From an uncultured Clostridia bacterium (GTDB lineage Bacteria; Bacillota; Clostridia; Oscillospirales; Acutalibacteraceae), in NCBI GenBank assembly GCA_947593615.1, contig CANQDR010000020.1, positions 1 through 44,348 on the forward strand: a stretch of DNA of 44,348 nt, in the 5' to 3' direction. Made by a program: the position numbers and the translations under genes. Numbering within the stretch: position 1 is the stretch's first letter; the number at the start of each line of letters is the position of its first letter. The notes beneath the pieces were generated by a model. It saw nothing but the letters and a program-made list of their open reading frames with translations. It searched no databases and was not told the origin of the DNA. Positions 17,059-25,094 of the stretch are shown here, one piece after another.

Positions 17059-17087
17059 AAAATAAAGACTATTGCAATTAATCGCAA
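17059..17087 (-). promoter_or_regulatory. Probable sigma-A promoter of nth
   Basis: On the - strand, TTGCGA (17082-17087) and TATTTT (17059-17064) are 17 bp apart, upstream of nth. It overlaps the opposite promoter at 17072-17100, so the two genes may compete for polymerase. Confidence 0.5.
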
Positions 17088-17100
17088 AAATTGGTAGAAT
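17072..17100 (+). promoter_or_regulatory. Probable sigma-A promoter of the HAD hydrolase gene
   Basis: TTGCAA (17072-17077) and TAGAAT (17095-17100) with a 17-bp spacer, 26 bp before the start codon at 17126. Confidence 0.6.
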
Positions 17101-17125
17101 AAAAACTAAACAAGGCGGTGATTTT

Positions 17126-17854
17126 ATGTATAAAAATTACATATTTGACCTTTACGGTACTTTAATTGATATCAACACGGACGAGTGGTCGGATGATTTG
17201 TGGAAAAAGATGTCCATTCTCTACAGCTACAAGGGTGCGCACTACACTTTTAAAGAGTTGAACAACGAATACGGCAGGCTTGTTGAGCTTGAAAAAAAGT
17301 CAGTCCGCAAAAAGCACCCCGACTATACCGTTATTGACATAAAAATCGAAAAGGTATTCAAAAAGCTTTTTACACAAAAGGACGTTAAGGTTACAAAAAC
17401 ACAGGTGATGTTTGTTGCCGAAGCATTCCGTTGCTATTCAACAAAGTATATCAAGCTGTATGACGGAGTTCTTGATTTGCTTGACACGCTGAAAGCAAAA
17501 GGCAAGAAAATTTATCTTTTGTCAAACGCACAGCGTTCTTTTACCGAAAACGAGCTTAATATGTTCGGACTTGCAAAATATTTTGACGGAATCTGCATAA
17601 GCTCTGACGAGGAGTGTTCAAAACCAGACGCAAATTATTTTAAAATTCTTTTTGAGCGTTACGGTCTTGAAAAAAGCGAATCTATTATGATTGGCAACGA
17701 TTATCTTTCAGACATCGGAGGAGCGGCTGACTTCGGCATTGACAGCCTTTATATTCATCAGAGTATTTCACCCGAAATCAAGGGCGAGCTGAGAAGCACC
17801 TATTCGGTAATGGACGGCGATGTTTTCAAAATTAAAAAGCTGACGGTAAAATAA
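17126..17854 (+). CDS. HAD hydrolase, YjjG-like
   Basis: A 242-residue HAD phosphatase with an alpha-helical cap. Motif I is FDLYGTLIDI, with Tyr in place of the usual second-position residue; motif II is in LLSNAQ; motif III/IV is KPDANYF and GNDYLSDIGGA. YjjG-type enzymes hydrolyse nucleoside monophosphates, a housecleaning role, but the substrate here is inferred only from family. An in-frame ATG at 17072 falls inside the promoter. The ATG at 17126 has AAGGCGGTG upstream and gives the expected N-terminus MYKNYIFDLYGT, so I chose it. Confidence 0.85.
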   Translation: MYKNYIFDLYGTLIDINTDEWSDDLWKKMSILYSYKGAHYTFKELNNEYGRLVELEKKSVRKKHPDYTVIDIKIEKVFKKLFTQKDVKVTKTQVMFVAEAFRCYSTKYIKLYDGVLDLLDTLKAKGKKIYLLSNAQRSFTENELNMFGLAKYFDGICISSDEECSKPDANYFKILFERYGLEKSESIMIGNDYLSDIGGAADFGIDSLYIHQSISPEIKGELRSTYSVMDGDVFKIKKLTVK

Positions 17855-17918
17855 TATATTCAGGCATAGCCAGACTTTTGCTGTAAATAATAAAAGAAAC
17901 AGCGAAAGAGGTGAAACC

Positions 17919-18134
17919 GTGAGCAAAAAAACTCCGAAAGACAAAGAAAGCAATAAATCTAATGCGGAAAAAATCGATATTATATACGACAAAGAGCTTA
18001 ACGCCTGCTCCGCCTATGACTGCACGGGACTTATTCCCTCGGCAATAACTGATGAAAGCGAAATTGACTCATATGAAGAAATCTATCCGTACCTGTCGCC
18101 CCGAATAAATCAGGACAGCGACCACAGCAAATAA
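17919..18134 (+). CDS. Small acidic conserved hypothetical protein
   Basis: A 71-residue protein starting at GTG with AGAGGTGA upstream. A Lys/Asn-rich N-terminus is followed by IDIIYDKELNACSAYDCTGL and an acidic tail (SYEEIYPYL). Two Cys (in ACSAYDC) could bind metal or form a disulfide. No domain is recognised. It follows the HAD gene by 64 bp and ends at a terminator, so they are probably co-transcribed. Confidence 0.6.
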   Translation: MSKKTPKDKESNKSNAEKIDIIYDKELNACSAYDCTGLIPSAITDESEIDSYEEIYPYLSPRINQDSDHSK

Positions 18135-18140
18135 TAAACA

Positions 18141-18168
18141 AAACACGTCGAGTAAAATCGGCGTGTTT
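18141..18168 (+). terminator. Intrinsic-type terminator after the HAD/small protein operon
   Basis: Arms AAACACG and CGTGTTT extended inward by a T/G wobble and CGA/TCG, with a 6-nt loop. The T-run (TTTCTCATTTG) is imperfect. Beyond it, 18169-18309 holds no gene that I can see. Confidence 0.65.
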
Positions 18169-18309
18169 CTCATTTGTGTTATTCTATAATAATTATAAAA
18201 ACATCAGCGGCATGTCAACATTCATAAATCGAAAAGTTGGAAAACTCATTTATAAGAGATACTTTACCGAGGCAGAATATTAACAGCGTGAATTTTTAAG
18301 ATAAGTATG

Positions 18310-18338
18310 TTGACATCAAAATATAAAGTGGTTATAAT
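18310..18338 (+). promoter_or_regulatory. Consensus sigma-A promoter of the flavodoxin-MarR operon
   Basis: TTGACA (18310-18315) and TATAAT (18333-18338) with exactly 17 bp between, a full consensus match. Transcription would start near 18345, just before the palindrome at 18353-18371. Such a strong promoter with a downstream operator suggests it is normally repressed. Confidence 0.85.
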
Positions 18339-18352
18339 AAAAATATAAATAG

Positions 18353-18371
18353 CGCAAGATTAAATCTTGCG
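18353..18371 (+). promoter_or_regulatory. 19-bp palindromic operator candidate
   Basis: CGCAAGATTAAATCTTGCG is a perfect palindrome, nine-base arms around a central A, at about +9 to +27 of the predicted transcript. MarR/OhrR proteins bind such A/T-centred palindromes as dimers and block transcription. An OhrR-like gene is the last gene of this operon (19421), so autoregulation is likely (inference). Confidence 0.65.
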
Positions 18372-18391
18372 GCGTTAAAGGAGTGTAATAT

Positions 18392-18445
18392 ATGAGCATT
18401 TATGATTTCAGAATCAAGGCACAGGATGGAAGCAAAGTGCAGTAA
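18392..18445 (+). pseudogene. Remnant of glutathione peroxidase 5' end
   Basis: An ATG with AAAGGAG upstream opens a 17-codon frame, MSIYDFRIKAQDGSKVQ, then stop. The first residues match the usual start of bacterial glutathione peroxidases (MSIYDF, then a charged residue, DG). No further part of that protein follows; after 46 bp comes the flavodoxin gene. It looks like a deletion that removed the peroxidase and moved its promoter onto the flavodoxins. A real short leader peptide is the alternative. Confidence 0.5.
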
Positions 18446-18491
18446 AAAGGCATCTTAAAAATTTTAAAATTATAAACGGAGGTTTTGTTAA

Positions 18492-18974
18492 ATGAGCAAA
18501 AAATTAGTTGCATATTTCAGCGCCAGCGGCGTAACCGCCGACGCGGCAAAGAAAATCGCAGAAGCGGCAGGCGCGCAACTCTGCGAGATTCGCCCGGAAA
18601 ACCCTTATACGAAAGCGGATTTAAACTGGCAGGATAAGAACTCGCGAAGTTCCAAAGAAATGAAGGATAAATCGTCACGTCCGGCTATTGCCGATATAAA
18701 TGCAGACATCGAGGAGTATGATTTAATCTATCTTGGTTTTCCCATTTGGTGGTACACCGCACCGACAATAATCAACACGTTTCTGGAAAGCTGCGATTTT
18801 ACGGGTAAAAAAATCATTCTGTTTGCAACTTCCGGCAGCAGCGGCTTTGAGAATTCTTTGTCCGACTTAAAAAATAGCGTAAGCGATTCAACCGTGATAG
18901 AGGAAGGTATCGTTGTGCATGGAAAGCAGGATGCCGGCACATGGAATAAATGGGTAGATTCCCTCGATTTGTAA
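18492..18974 (+). CDS. Flavodoxin-family protein
   Basis: A 160-residue protein of the long-chain flavodoxin-like type used by small NAD(P)H-linked reductases. The FMN phosphate loop is AYFSASGVTADAAK at residues 8-21; the second FMN-binding region is YLGFPIWWYTAPT near residues 80-92, and ATSGSSG is near 110. ACGGAGG lies upstream. It is the first full gene of an operon with a second flavodoxin and an OhrR-like regulator, pointing to oxidative-stress electron transfer (inference). Confidence 0.85.
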   Translation: MSKKLVAYFSASGVTADAAKKIAEAAGAQLCEIRPENPYTKADLNWQDKNSRSSKEMKDKSSRPAIADINADIEEYDLIYLGFPIWWYTAPTIINTFLESCDFTGKKIILFATSGSSGFENSLSDLKNSVSDSTVIEEGIVVHGKQDAGTWNKWVDSLDL

Positions 18975-18986
18975 GGAGGCGCTGTT

Positions 18987-19391
18987 ATGAAAATTGCAAT
19001 ACGTTACTATTCAAGGGGAGGCAACACCAAAAAGCTGGCAGACGCTATCTCAAATGCGGTTGGCGTGGAGGCAAAAACCGTTTCTGAGCCGCTGACAGAA
19101 GACGTGGATATTCTGTTTCTCGGCAGCGCGGCATATGGTTTTGATGTAGATGATGAAGTGAAGAAGTTCATAGACGGTATTAGTGTTTCTGTCGGCAAGG
19201 TGGTGAATTTCAGCACAACTTCCGTAATCAAATCCACTTACAAATATGTTGCAAAGCTGTTGGCAGCAAAGGATATTCCACTTGCAAAAGATGAATACTC
19301 CTGCCGCGGTTCTTTTGCTATGCTTTACAAAGGCAGACCGAATTCGGACGATTGCAGGGCGGCAGCCGATTTTGCAAAAAGTATTGTATAA
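18987..19391 (+). CDS. Short flavodoxin-like protein
   Basis: A 134-residue flavodoxin fold protein: FMN loop YYSRGGNTKKLADA at residues 7-20 and LGSAAYGFDVDDE near 50-62. Shorter than the preceding flavodoxin and of a different subgroup. It starts 12 bp after it with AAGGAGG upstream. Probably accepts or passes electrons with the neighbour; partner proteins are not in the window. Confidence 0.82.
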   Translation: MKIAIRYYSRGGNTKKLADAISNAVGVEAKTVSEPLTEDVDILFLGSAAYGFDVDDEVKKFIDGISVSVGKVVNFSTTSVIKSTYKYVAKLLAAKDIPLAKDEYSCRGSFAMLYKGRPNSDDCRAAADFAKSIV

Positions 19392-19420
19392 TAAAGGGGT
19401 AATAAGGAGAGACAAGCGAG

Positions 19421-19870
19421 ATGGCGGATCAATTTGACCCATTAAAACTTGAAAATCAGATATGCTTTCCTCTCTATGCCTGTTCAAAAGAAATCATAAA
19501 AGCATATAAACCGTATCTGGACGAACTCGACCTTACCTATACTCAGTACATCACAATGATGGTAATGTGGGAACATAAGGAACTTCGGGTAAAAGAGGTA
19601 GGAAAGTTTTTATATCTGGACTCCAGTACCTTGACGCCGCTTTTAAAACGGCTGGAGGAAAAGGGGTATGTAACAAGACGCCGTTCCACGCAGGACGAGC
19701 GCGATCTGATAGTATCCGTAACTGTGCAGGGCGAAGCTCTGAGAGAAAAGGCAATTACCGTGCCGCAGCGCCTTTCCTCATGCATAGATATTAAGCCTGA
19801 GAAAGCACAGGTTCTGTATGACCTTTTGTACGAACTGCTTGGGAAGCTGAACGGAAACAAAAACAGATAA
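19421..19870 (+). CDS. OhrR-like MarR-family peroxide-sensing repressor
   Basis: A 149-residue winged-helix regulator. The start LKLENQICFPLYACSKEI aligns with Bacillus subtilis OhrR, placing the reactive Cys at residue 15 as in that protein, and Tyr19 follows. The recognition region is LYLDSSTLTPLLKRLEEKGY with wing RRRSTQDERDLIVSVT. OhrR proteins release DNA when Cys15 is oxidised by organic peroxides. Position as the last gene behind a palindromic operator and a peroxidase remnant supports the same role. AAGGAG lies upstream, with somewhat long spacing. Confidence 0.82.
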   Translation: MADQFDPLKLENQICFPLYACSKEIIKAYKPYLDELDLTYTQYITMMVMWEHKELRVKEVGKFLYLDSSTLTPLLKRLEEKGYVTRRRSTQDERDLIVSVTVQGEALREKAITVPQRLSSCIDIKPEKAQVLYDLLYELLGKLNGNKNR

Positions 19871-19904
19871 AATAATATGGCGCGGGATAATCCCCGCGAA
19901 CACC

Positions 19905-19945
19905 AAAAAACGGACGGCTTCCGCAGTGCGGAAACCGTCCGTTTT
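19905..19945 (-). terminator. Terminator of the hydrogenase maturation operon
   Basis: Long hairpin: arms AAAACGGACGG and CCGTCCGTTTT with an inner stem TTCCGC/GCGGAA. On the - strand it ends in a run of six T (A tract at 19905-19910), downstream of hydF. On the + strand the T-run is four long, so it may work both ways. Confidence 0.75.
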
Positions 19946-19948
19946 GCA

Positions 19949-19976
19949 GATGAGGGTACTCATCTTTTTTCTTTTT
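19949..19976 (+). terminator. Terminator of the flavodoxin-MarR operon
   Basis: Hairpin GATGAG/CTCATC with a 4-nt loop, followed by T6-C-T5. It serves + strand transcripts from the MarR operon. A third hairpin, CGCGGG/CCCGCG, lies earlier at 19881-19898 without a T-run. Confidence 0.78.
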
Positions 19977-20000
19977 ACTCAAAAACTCAGTGAGAAACGG

Positions 20001-21194
20001 CTAATTCAGATAATTAATATCAGGGAGCATAGAAATGCTCCTTTTTAATATTCCCTTCATATATGCAATTGCCGTTCCGTAGTTAGTAAACGGAACATCA
20101 GAGTCAGCGGCAAAGTTCCTGCGGTACTGCACCTCGCGCTCATTAAGCATACAGGCTCCGCAATGGATAACAAGACTGTACGGCGAAAGGTCTTCGGGAA
20201 AGCCTTTGCCTGACGAAGTTTCAATAATCAGATTTTTGCCTGTATAGCTTTTCAGCCAGCGCGGCAGTTTTACCGTGCCGATGTCGTCACATTGACGGTG
20301 GTGGGTACAGCCTTCAGAAATAAGCACTCTGTCGCCGTCTTTAAGGCTTTCAATTGCCGCCGCACCTTTAACAGCTGTTTCAAGAAATCCTTTGTACCGT
20401 GCCATAAGAATTGAAAACGATGTGAGCGGAATATCAAGCGGAACATCCTTTGACACGCTCTCAAACGCCTGACTGTCGGTTATCACAAGCGAAGGCTTTG
20501 TGCCCAGCTTTTCAAGCGCAGTTTTCAGCTCGGTATCTCTTACGGTTACGGCAATTGCTCCTGCTTCAAGCACATCACGTATAGTCTGCTGCTGCGGAAG
20601 AATAAGTCTGCCCTTTGGAGCGGCAGAATCAATAGGCACTACAAGCACCACTAAATCGTTTTCACTTATCAAGTCTCCGCAGATCTTCAGCTTTGTATCA
20701 TCGGTTTTGGTGAGGCGCGCAATGGTTTCTTTTAGCAGATTCAGGTTGGTTCCCTCAGCAGCGCTGACAGCAACGCCGTCCTCGTATTTCATATTACCTG
20801 TTAAATCACTTTTGTTGTAGGCTACAACATACGGGATTTTCTTGTCATTGAAAATTTCAATCAGTTCATTATCCGCTTCGGTTTTTCCTATAGCCGCGTC
20901 AACTACAAGCACGGCCGCGTCAACTCGGTTGAGAACCTGCCTTGTGCGTTTTACACGCATTTCGCCCAAACTGCCCTCGTCGTCAAACCCCGGAGTATCA
21001 ATAATTACGACGGGACCCAGCGGCAAAAGCTCCATTGCTTTTGTAACGGGGTCGGTGGTTGTGCCCTTAACGTCAGACACAACAGAAATCTGCTGATTTG
21101 TTACGGCATTTACAACGCTTGATTTTCCTGCGTTGCGCCTGCCGAAAAATCCTATGTGTATGCGTTCGGACTGCGGAGTGTCGTTAAGTCCCAT
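20001..21194 (-). CDS. hydF: [FeFe]-hydrogenase maturation GTPase HydF
   Basis: A 397-residue scaffold protein on which the H-cluster di-iron subcluster is built before transfer to the hydrogenase. The GTPase domain comes first: Walker A GRRNAGKSS at about residues 15-23, switch KGTTTDP, DTPGFDD and NKSD. The C-terminal cluster domain has CTHH and HCGAC, the Cys/His ligands of the [4Fe-4S] cluster. AGGAGG precedes the ATG. Last gene of the operon, 80 bp after hydG. Confidence 0.95.
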   Translation of the reverse strand: MGLNDTPQSERIHIGFFGRRNAGKSSVVNAVTNQQISVVSDVKGTTTDPVTKAMELLPLGPVVIIDTPGFDDEGSLGEMRVKRTRQVLNRVDAAVLVVDAAIGKTEADNELIEIFNDKKIPYVVAYNKSDLTGNMKYEDGVAVSAAEGTNLNLLKETIARLTKTDDTKLKICGDLISENDLVVLVVPIDSAAPKGRLILPQQQTIRDVLEAGAIAVTVRDTELKTALEKLGTKPSLVITDSQAFESVSKDVPLDIPLTSFSILMARYKGFLETAVKGAAAIESLKDGDRVLISEGCTHHRQCDDIGTVKLPRWLKSYTGKNLIIETSSGKGFPEDLSPYSLVIHCGACMLNEREVQYRRNFAADSDVPFTNYGTAIAYMKGILKRSISMLPDINYLN

Positions 21195-21274
21195 TAATAA
21201 TTCCTCCTTTTTCTTTAATCAAACAAGTCGGATTGATTTTATTTTTCAGCCTGTCTGATCGTATTGTTTATCAG

Positions 21275-22702
21275 TTAAAAACGGAAATCACGCTTATTGT
21301 TGTTTGCAATGTCGGCAATATGCTCAGCTGCAATTTTTCTTACCTTTTCATTCGGAATTTTGAGAAGCTCTTTTTCTATTATTTTTTCACCGATTTTGCG
21401 GGTTTCGTCGCTTGCATAGTCCATAAGATACTCCTCTAACGTCATAAGAGCATTGGGGTGACAGCAGTTCTGAATCTGACCGCTTTTGCACAGCGACATA
21501 AATCTGTCACCTGTTCTGCCTTCGCGGTAGCAGGCGGTGCAGAACGACGGAATATATCCCAGTTCCATAAGCCATCTTACTACCTCGTCAAGAGTTCTGT
21601 TATCCGACACATCAAACTGCGCTGAATTTTCATCCTCGGCTTCGGGTTCAACATATCCGCCGACGCTTGTGCGTGAGCCTCCGCTTATCTGAGAAATGCC
21701 GAGTTTAAGCACCTTTTCGCGCACCTTCTGACTTTCTCTGGTTGAGATAATCATTCCCGTATAAGGCACAGCGATTCTTATTATTGCAACTATTTTTTCA
21801 AATGTTTCGTCGTCAATTCCGTTGTCAAAAGCATCGGGATCAATGTCGTCAGCCCTCTTTATTCTAGGCACGCTTATTGTGTGAGGTCCCACGCCGTGAA
21901 CCGCTTCAAGATGCTCGGCATGCATAAGCATACCTGCAAGCTCATAGCGGTAAAGCTCAAGTCCGAAGAGAACTCCTATGCCAACGTCATCTATGCCGCC
22001 CTCCATTGCTCTGTCCATTGCCTCGGTATGATAGTTATAGTTGTGCTTTGGGCCTGTGGGATGAAGCTCCTCGTAGCTCTTTTTGTTGTAAGTTTCCTGA
22101 AACAGAATGTATGTGCCTATGCCTGCCTCTTTGAGCTTTCTGTAATTTTCAACGGTAGTTGCGGCAATGTTTACGTTCACTCTGCGTATTGCGCCGTTTT
22201 TGTGCTTGATTGAGTAAATTGTTTTTATGCACTCCAAAATGTACTCAATTGGATTATTTACAGGATCTTCTCCTGCCTCTATTGCAAGACGCTTGTGGCC
22301 CATATCCTGAAGTGCAATTACTTCCTGTCTTACCTCGTCCTGAGTGAGCTTCTTGCGGCAGATATGTTTGTTCTTGGCGTGGTAGGGGCAGTAAACACAT
22401 CCGTTTACACAGTAGTTTGACAGATAGAGCGGAGCAAACATAACGATTCTGTCTCCGTAAAAATCCTTTTTTATCTGTTCGGCAAGCGAGTAAATCTCCT
22501 GAATTTTTTCGGGAATTTCACAGGCGAGCAGAACGCTTGCCTCTCTGTGGTCAATACCTTTTCTGAGCTTTGCCTTTTCAATGATTTTGTCGATAAGCTC
22601 AATGTCGTTCTTGTTTTCGTCGGCATATTTGAGCGAATCCATAATTTCGCCGTCGTTTATAAATTCCTCTGCCTTTAGTGATGTTTTGTCATACTTGAAC
22701 AT
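21275..22702 (-). CDS. hydG: [FeFe]-hydrogenase maturase HydG (radical SAM tyrosine lyase)
   Basis: 475 residues. HydG cleaves tyrosine to make CO and cyanide bound to iron for the H-cluster. The radical SAM site is CVNGCVYC (C-x3-C-x2-C) near residue 100, and the second cluster site is CTAC followed 22 residues later by Cys (NCCHPNAL), the C-x2-C-x22-C pattern. A GTG at 22708 overlaps the hydE stop but is only three bases from the AAGGA; the ATG at 22702 is nine bases from it, so I use that. Translation is coupled to hydE. Confidence 0.94.
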   Translation of the reverse strand: MFKYDKTSLKAEEFINDGEIMDSLKYADENKNDIELIDKIIEKAKLRKGIDHREASVLLACEIPEKIQEIYSLAEQIKKDFYGDRIVMFAPLYLSNYCVNGCVYCPYHAKNKHICRKKLTQDEVRQEVIALQDMGHKRLAIEAGEDPVNNPIEYILECIKTIYSIKHKNGAIRRVNVNIAATTVENYRKLKEAGIGTYILFQETYNKKSYEELHPTGPKHNYNYHTEAMDRAMEGGIDDVGIGVLFGLELYRYELAGMLMHAEHLEAVHGVGPHTISVPRIKRADDIDPDAFDNGIDDETFEKIVAIIRIAVPYTGMIISTRESQKVREKVLKLGISQISGGSRTSVGGYVEPEAEDENSAQFDVSDNRTLDEVVRWLMELGYIPSFCTACYREGRTGDRFMSLCKSGQIQNCCHPNALMTLEEYLMDYASDETRKIGEKIIEKELLKIPNEKVRKIAAEHIADIANNNKRDFRF

Positions 22703-22704
22703 TT

Positions 22705-23763
22705 TCACATTTCCTTTCTTTCGGGCTTGTAATCGCCTCTGTCAATAACAATTTTATATCCTATGGACTTCATTCGTCCCGATAAGCATTTTATACATTC
22801 CGCCGCCTCGTCGCCCGTGCAGATTTTGTTGTCGTAAAGCGAATAATCTGCTCTGTGTTCCGAGGGAGATAGATTTGGCATTACAACATTTGCGCCGTGC
22901 AGAATCCCCTTTTCTCTGCCTGTACCGTCAGCCGTTCCGAGCGCAGTTGTTGCAGGAAGAAGTATGTCGGGAAGCATAAGTCTGATAACTGACAACAGCA
23001 CAAGTGTAAGCTGTACGCTTCCGCTTTTTTCGTTTTTAAAGTCTGTATCCTTATGCGGAATGAACGGGCCTATGCCGCACATCTGCGGATTAAGCTCTTT
23101 TATAAGCAGCAAATCCTCCGCAAGCGTTTCATATGTCTGATAAGGCGAGCCTACCATAAAACCTGCTCCCGTTTGATAGCCGATTTGCATTAACTCGAAC
23201 AGACACTTCTTGCGATTTTCAAGCGACATTTCGCTTGGATGAAGCTTTCGGTAATGTTCGTCATTTGCTGTTTCGTGGCGCAGAAGATAGCGGTCTGCTC
23301 CTGCCTTAAACAGTTTCCTAAAGCTCTCTGTGCTTCGTTCACCGAGAGAAAGCGTAACGGCACAGTCGGGATAAAGAGATTTTATTGAACTTACAATATC
23401 GCACATAATCTCGTCAGTAAAATATCCGTCCTCTCCGCCCTGAAGCACAAATGTGCGAAAGCCGAGTTCATAGCCTGTTTTACAGCAATCTAAAATCTGC
23501 TCTTTTGAAAGCCTGTAGCGTACTGCATTTTGATTGGAGCGCCGCAGACCGCAGTAATAGCAATCATTTTTACATACGCTTGTAAACTCGATTAGTCCGC
23601 GTATAAACACCCTATTGCCGAAGCGTTCAAGCGATGTTTTCTGAGCCTTTTTTCTAAGTGTTTCCGTTTCCTGTTCGGATATATTTTCAAGCAAAAACAT
23701 AAGTTCCGCTTTACTTGCCGAATGTTGTTTTTCTAATTTTTCTATAATTTCAATACAATTCAT
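22705..23763 (-). CDS. hydE: [FeFe]-hydrogenase maturase HydE (radical SAM)
   Basis: 352 residues with radical SAM motif CKNDCYYCGLR near residue 65 and the glycine-rich FVLQGGEDGYF. HydE works with HydG and HydF on the dithiolate bridge and iron core of the H-cluster. The start lies one base after the stop of the TM1266-like gene, so expression depends on coupling. The order regulator-hydE-hydG-hydF is complete, but no hydrogenase structural gene is in the window. Confidence 0.93.
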   Translation of the reverse strand: MNCIEIIEKLEKQHSASKAELMFLLENISEQETETLRKKAQKTSLERFGNRVFIRGLIEFTSVCKNDCYYCGLRRSNQNAVRYRLSKEQILDCCKTGYELGFRTFVLQGGEDGYFTDEIMCDIVSSIKSLYPDCAVTLSLGERSTESFRKLFKAGADRYLLRHETANDEHYRKLHPSEMSLENRKKCLFELMQIGYQTGAGFMVGSPYQTYETLAEDLLLIKELNPQMCGIGPFIPHKDTDFKNEKSGSVQLTLVLLSVIRLMLPDILLPATTALGTADGTGREKGILHGANVVMPNLSPSEHRADYSLYDNKICTGDEAAECIKCLSGRMKSIGYKIVIDRGDYKPERKEM

Positions 23764-23764
23764 A

Positions 23765-24025
23765 TTATTTCTTTGAGTACGCCGTTTTTACGGTAATGCC
23801 CGACAGTTTTCCGAGTTTTCCCGATACGGTGCTGATGACATTAAGCTGTGCGTCAATAACAACGCTGATTATGCTGATGTTCTTTTTTCTGTATGGAATT
23901 CCCATTCTGCCGATTATGAATTGTGCCGCAGAATGAAGAATTTCGTTAATTTGCGTTACCGCGTCTGGATTTTCAACTATTATGCTGATCACTGCAACAC
24001 GGGTTTCATTATTATTGTTTTCCAT
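23765..24025 (-). CDS. Iron-only hydrogenase system regulator, TM1266 family
   Basis: An 86-residue ACT-like small protein: RVAVISIIVENPDAV, LHSAAQFIIGRMGIP, then SIISVVIDA and GKLGKLSGITVKTAYSKK. The family, named for a Thermotoga maritima protein, is regularly found beside hyd maturation genes and is thought to regulate them. AGGTGG lies close before the ATG. First gene of the operon. Confidence 0.9.
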   Translation of the reverse strand: MENNNNETRVAVISIIVENPDAVTQINEILHSAAQFIIGRMGIPYRKKNISIISVVIDAQLNVISTVSGKLGKLSGITVKTAYSKK

Positions 24026-24074
24026 ATGCCACCTGTCTTTCAGTATTTTTTATATTTTTATTTTTTTGATATTT

Positions 24075-24103
24075 TTTATATGCACACTTCTATATACTAC
24101 CAA
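24075..24103 (-). promoter_or_regulatory. Probable promoter of the hydrogenase maturation operon
   Basis: On the - strand TTGGTA (24098-24103) and TATAAA (24075-24080) with a 17-bp spacer, 50 bp before the first gene and just after the terminator of the previous operon. Confidence 0.6.
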
Positions 24104-24112
24104 CAGTCAGCG

Positions 24113-24141
24113 AAAAAGCGACGTCATACATATGACGCCGC
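24113..24141 (-). terminator. Terminator of the zinc-ribbon/SPFH/TPM operon
   Basis: On the - strand an 11-bp stem with one mismatch (GCGGCGTCAT paired with ATGACGTCGC) followed by TTTTT. It separates the TPM gene, about 120 bp upstream, from the hyd promoter. Confidence 0.75.
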
Positions 24142-24260
24142 TTAAGGTAAAACTATACTGTTTGTCAGAGCATATAATTTTTTATAGAATACGCCCTGAT
24201 TTGCGTTGTCTTATGCGTCAATAAAATTTCAGCGTCAGATATGCAAAATATTAAATTTTA

Positions 24261-25094
24261 TCAGAAGCTTCTGCCTCCGCCTCCATGTGAAGAGCTTCCG
24301 CCTGAACCTCCGCCCGAGCTTCTTCCGCTGCTGCCTGATGAGCTTGAAACAGTGGTAACAGAAACACTCTTATTAAGGAAAATATCTTGTTTTTCGGTAA
24401 TATCGGTTTTGCTGTTTGCGTAAAGGTCATATGTGCCCTCTTTACCGTTGTTTTTGTAGCGAAGAACAACAAACACAACACAAAGAGCGGCAATTGCAAG
24501 CGCAACTAACGCAATAATAATTCCGTAGTGCATTAAAACATACAGTGCAGGGCTATCCTCTTTTTGTTCTTCTTCATCATCAATATTTGAAAAACTTTCG
24601 TCTGACGGTTTGTCGTCATAATAATACTGAAGAGTGTAATTTATAAATGATTTCGCCGCTTCGTAATAATTATCTGACTGTAAGCTTCCGGCTGCGGCAT
24701 CAAGAATTGCATCAACACGTTCATCGCTGAAATAGCTTTTAGCATTACCCTTTGTTAATATATACATTTTGCGGGAACCCATATCAATGGTCAGCATAAC
24801 TCCGCTGTCTTGGCTGCCTTTTCCGAAATTATGATTATCGTAGAAATCGTTGCAGTAGTCCTCCATCTCGCTTGATTCCATGTAATTATTGTTTGTATAA
24901 ATAATTACATCCCAACCTGATGAATTGCCGGCATCTTTAAGAGAATCTATAAGTTCTTCTTTTTCACTTGTGGTGAATAAGTCTGCGTTATCTATCAGTT
25001 TTTGTGAGCTTTCTGCAAAAGCACATATGCTTGTGCACAGCATCAACAAAACTGCGAAAAATGCCGCAGAAACTCTTTTTGTAACATTAATCAT
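24261..25094 (-). CDS. TPM-domain membrane protein, YdjH-like
   Basis: A 277-residue protein: signal peptide (MINVTKRVSAAFFAVLLMLC, CAFA), a TPM domain (residues 30-150; KLIDNADLFT, GVMLTIDMGSRKMYILT), one membrane helix (about 193-217) and a Gly/Ser-rich tail ending SSSHGGGGRSF. The frame extends upstream to 25172, but the ATG at 25094 overlaps the previous stop as ATGA and begins a clean signal peptide, so I use it. In Bacillus subtilis YdjH is the TPM protein of the ydjGHI complex that anchors PspA at stressed membranes. PspA is absent here. Confidence 0.83.
   Translation of the reverse strand: MINVTKRVSAAFFAVLLMLCTSICAFAESSQKLIDNADLFTTSEKEELIDSLKDAGNSSGWDVIIYTNNNYMESSEMEDYCNDFYDNHNFGKGSQDSGVMLTIDMGSRKMYILTKGNAKSYFSDERVDAILDAAAGSLQSDNYYEAAKSFINYTLQYYYDDKPSDESFSNIDDEEEQKEDSPALYVLMHYGIIIALVALAIAALCVVFVVLRYKNNGKEGTYDLYANSKTDITEKQDIFLNKSVSVTTVSSSSGSSGRSSGGGSGGSSSHGGGGRSF

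Noticed and set aside
24241..24423. + strand Pro/Glu/Leu-rich frame opposite the TPM gene tail
   Set aside because: It is the antisense of the Gly/Ser-rich C-terminal tail, not an independent gene.
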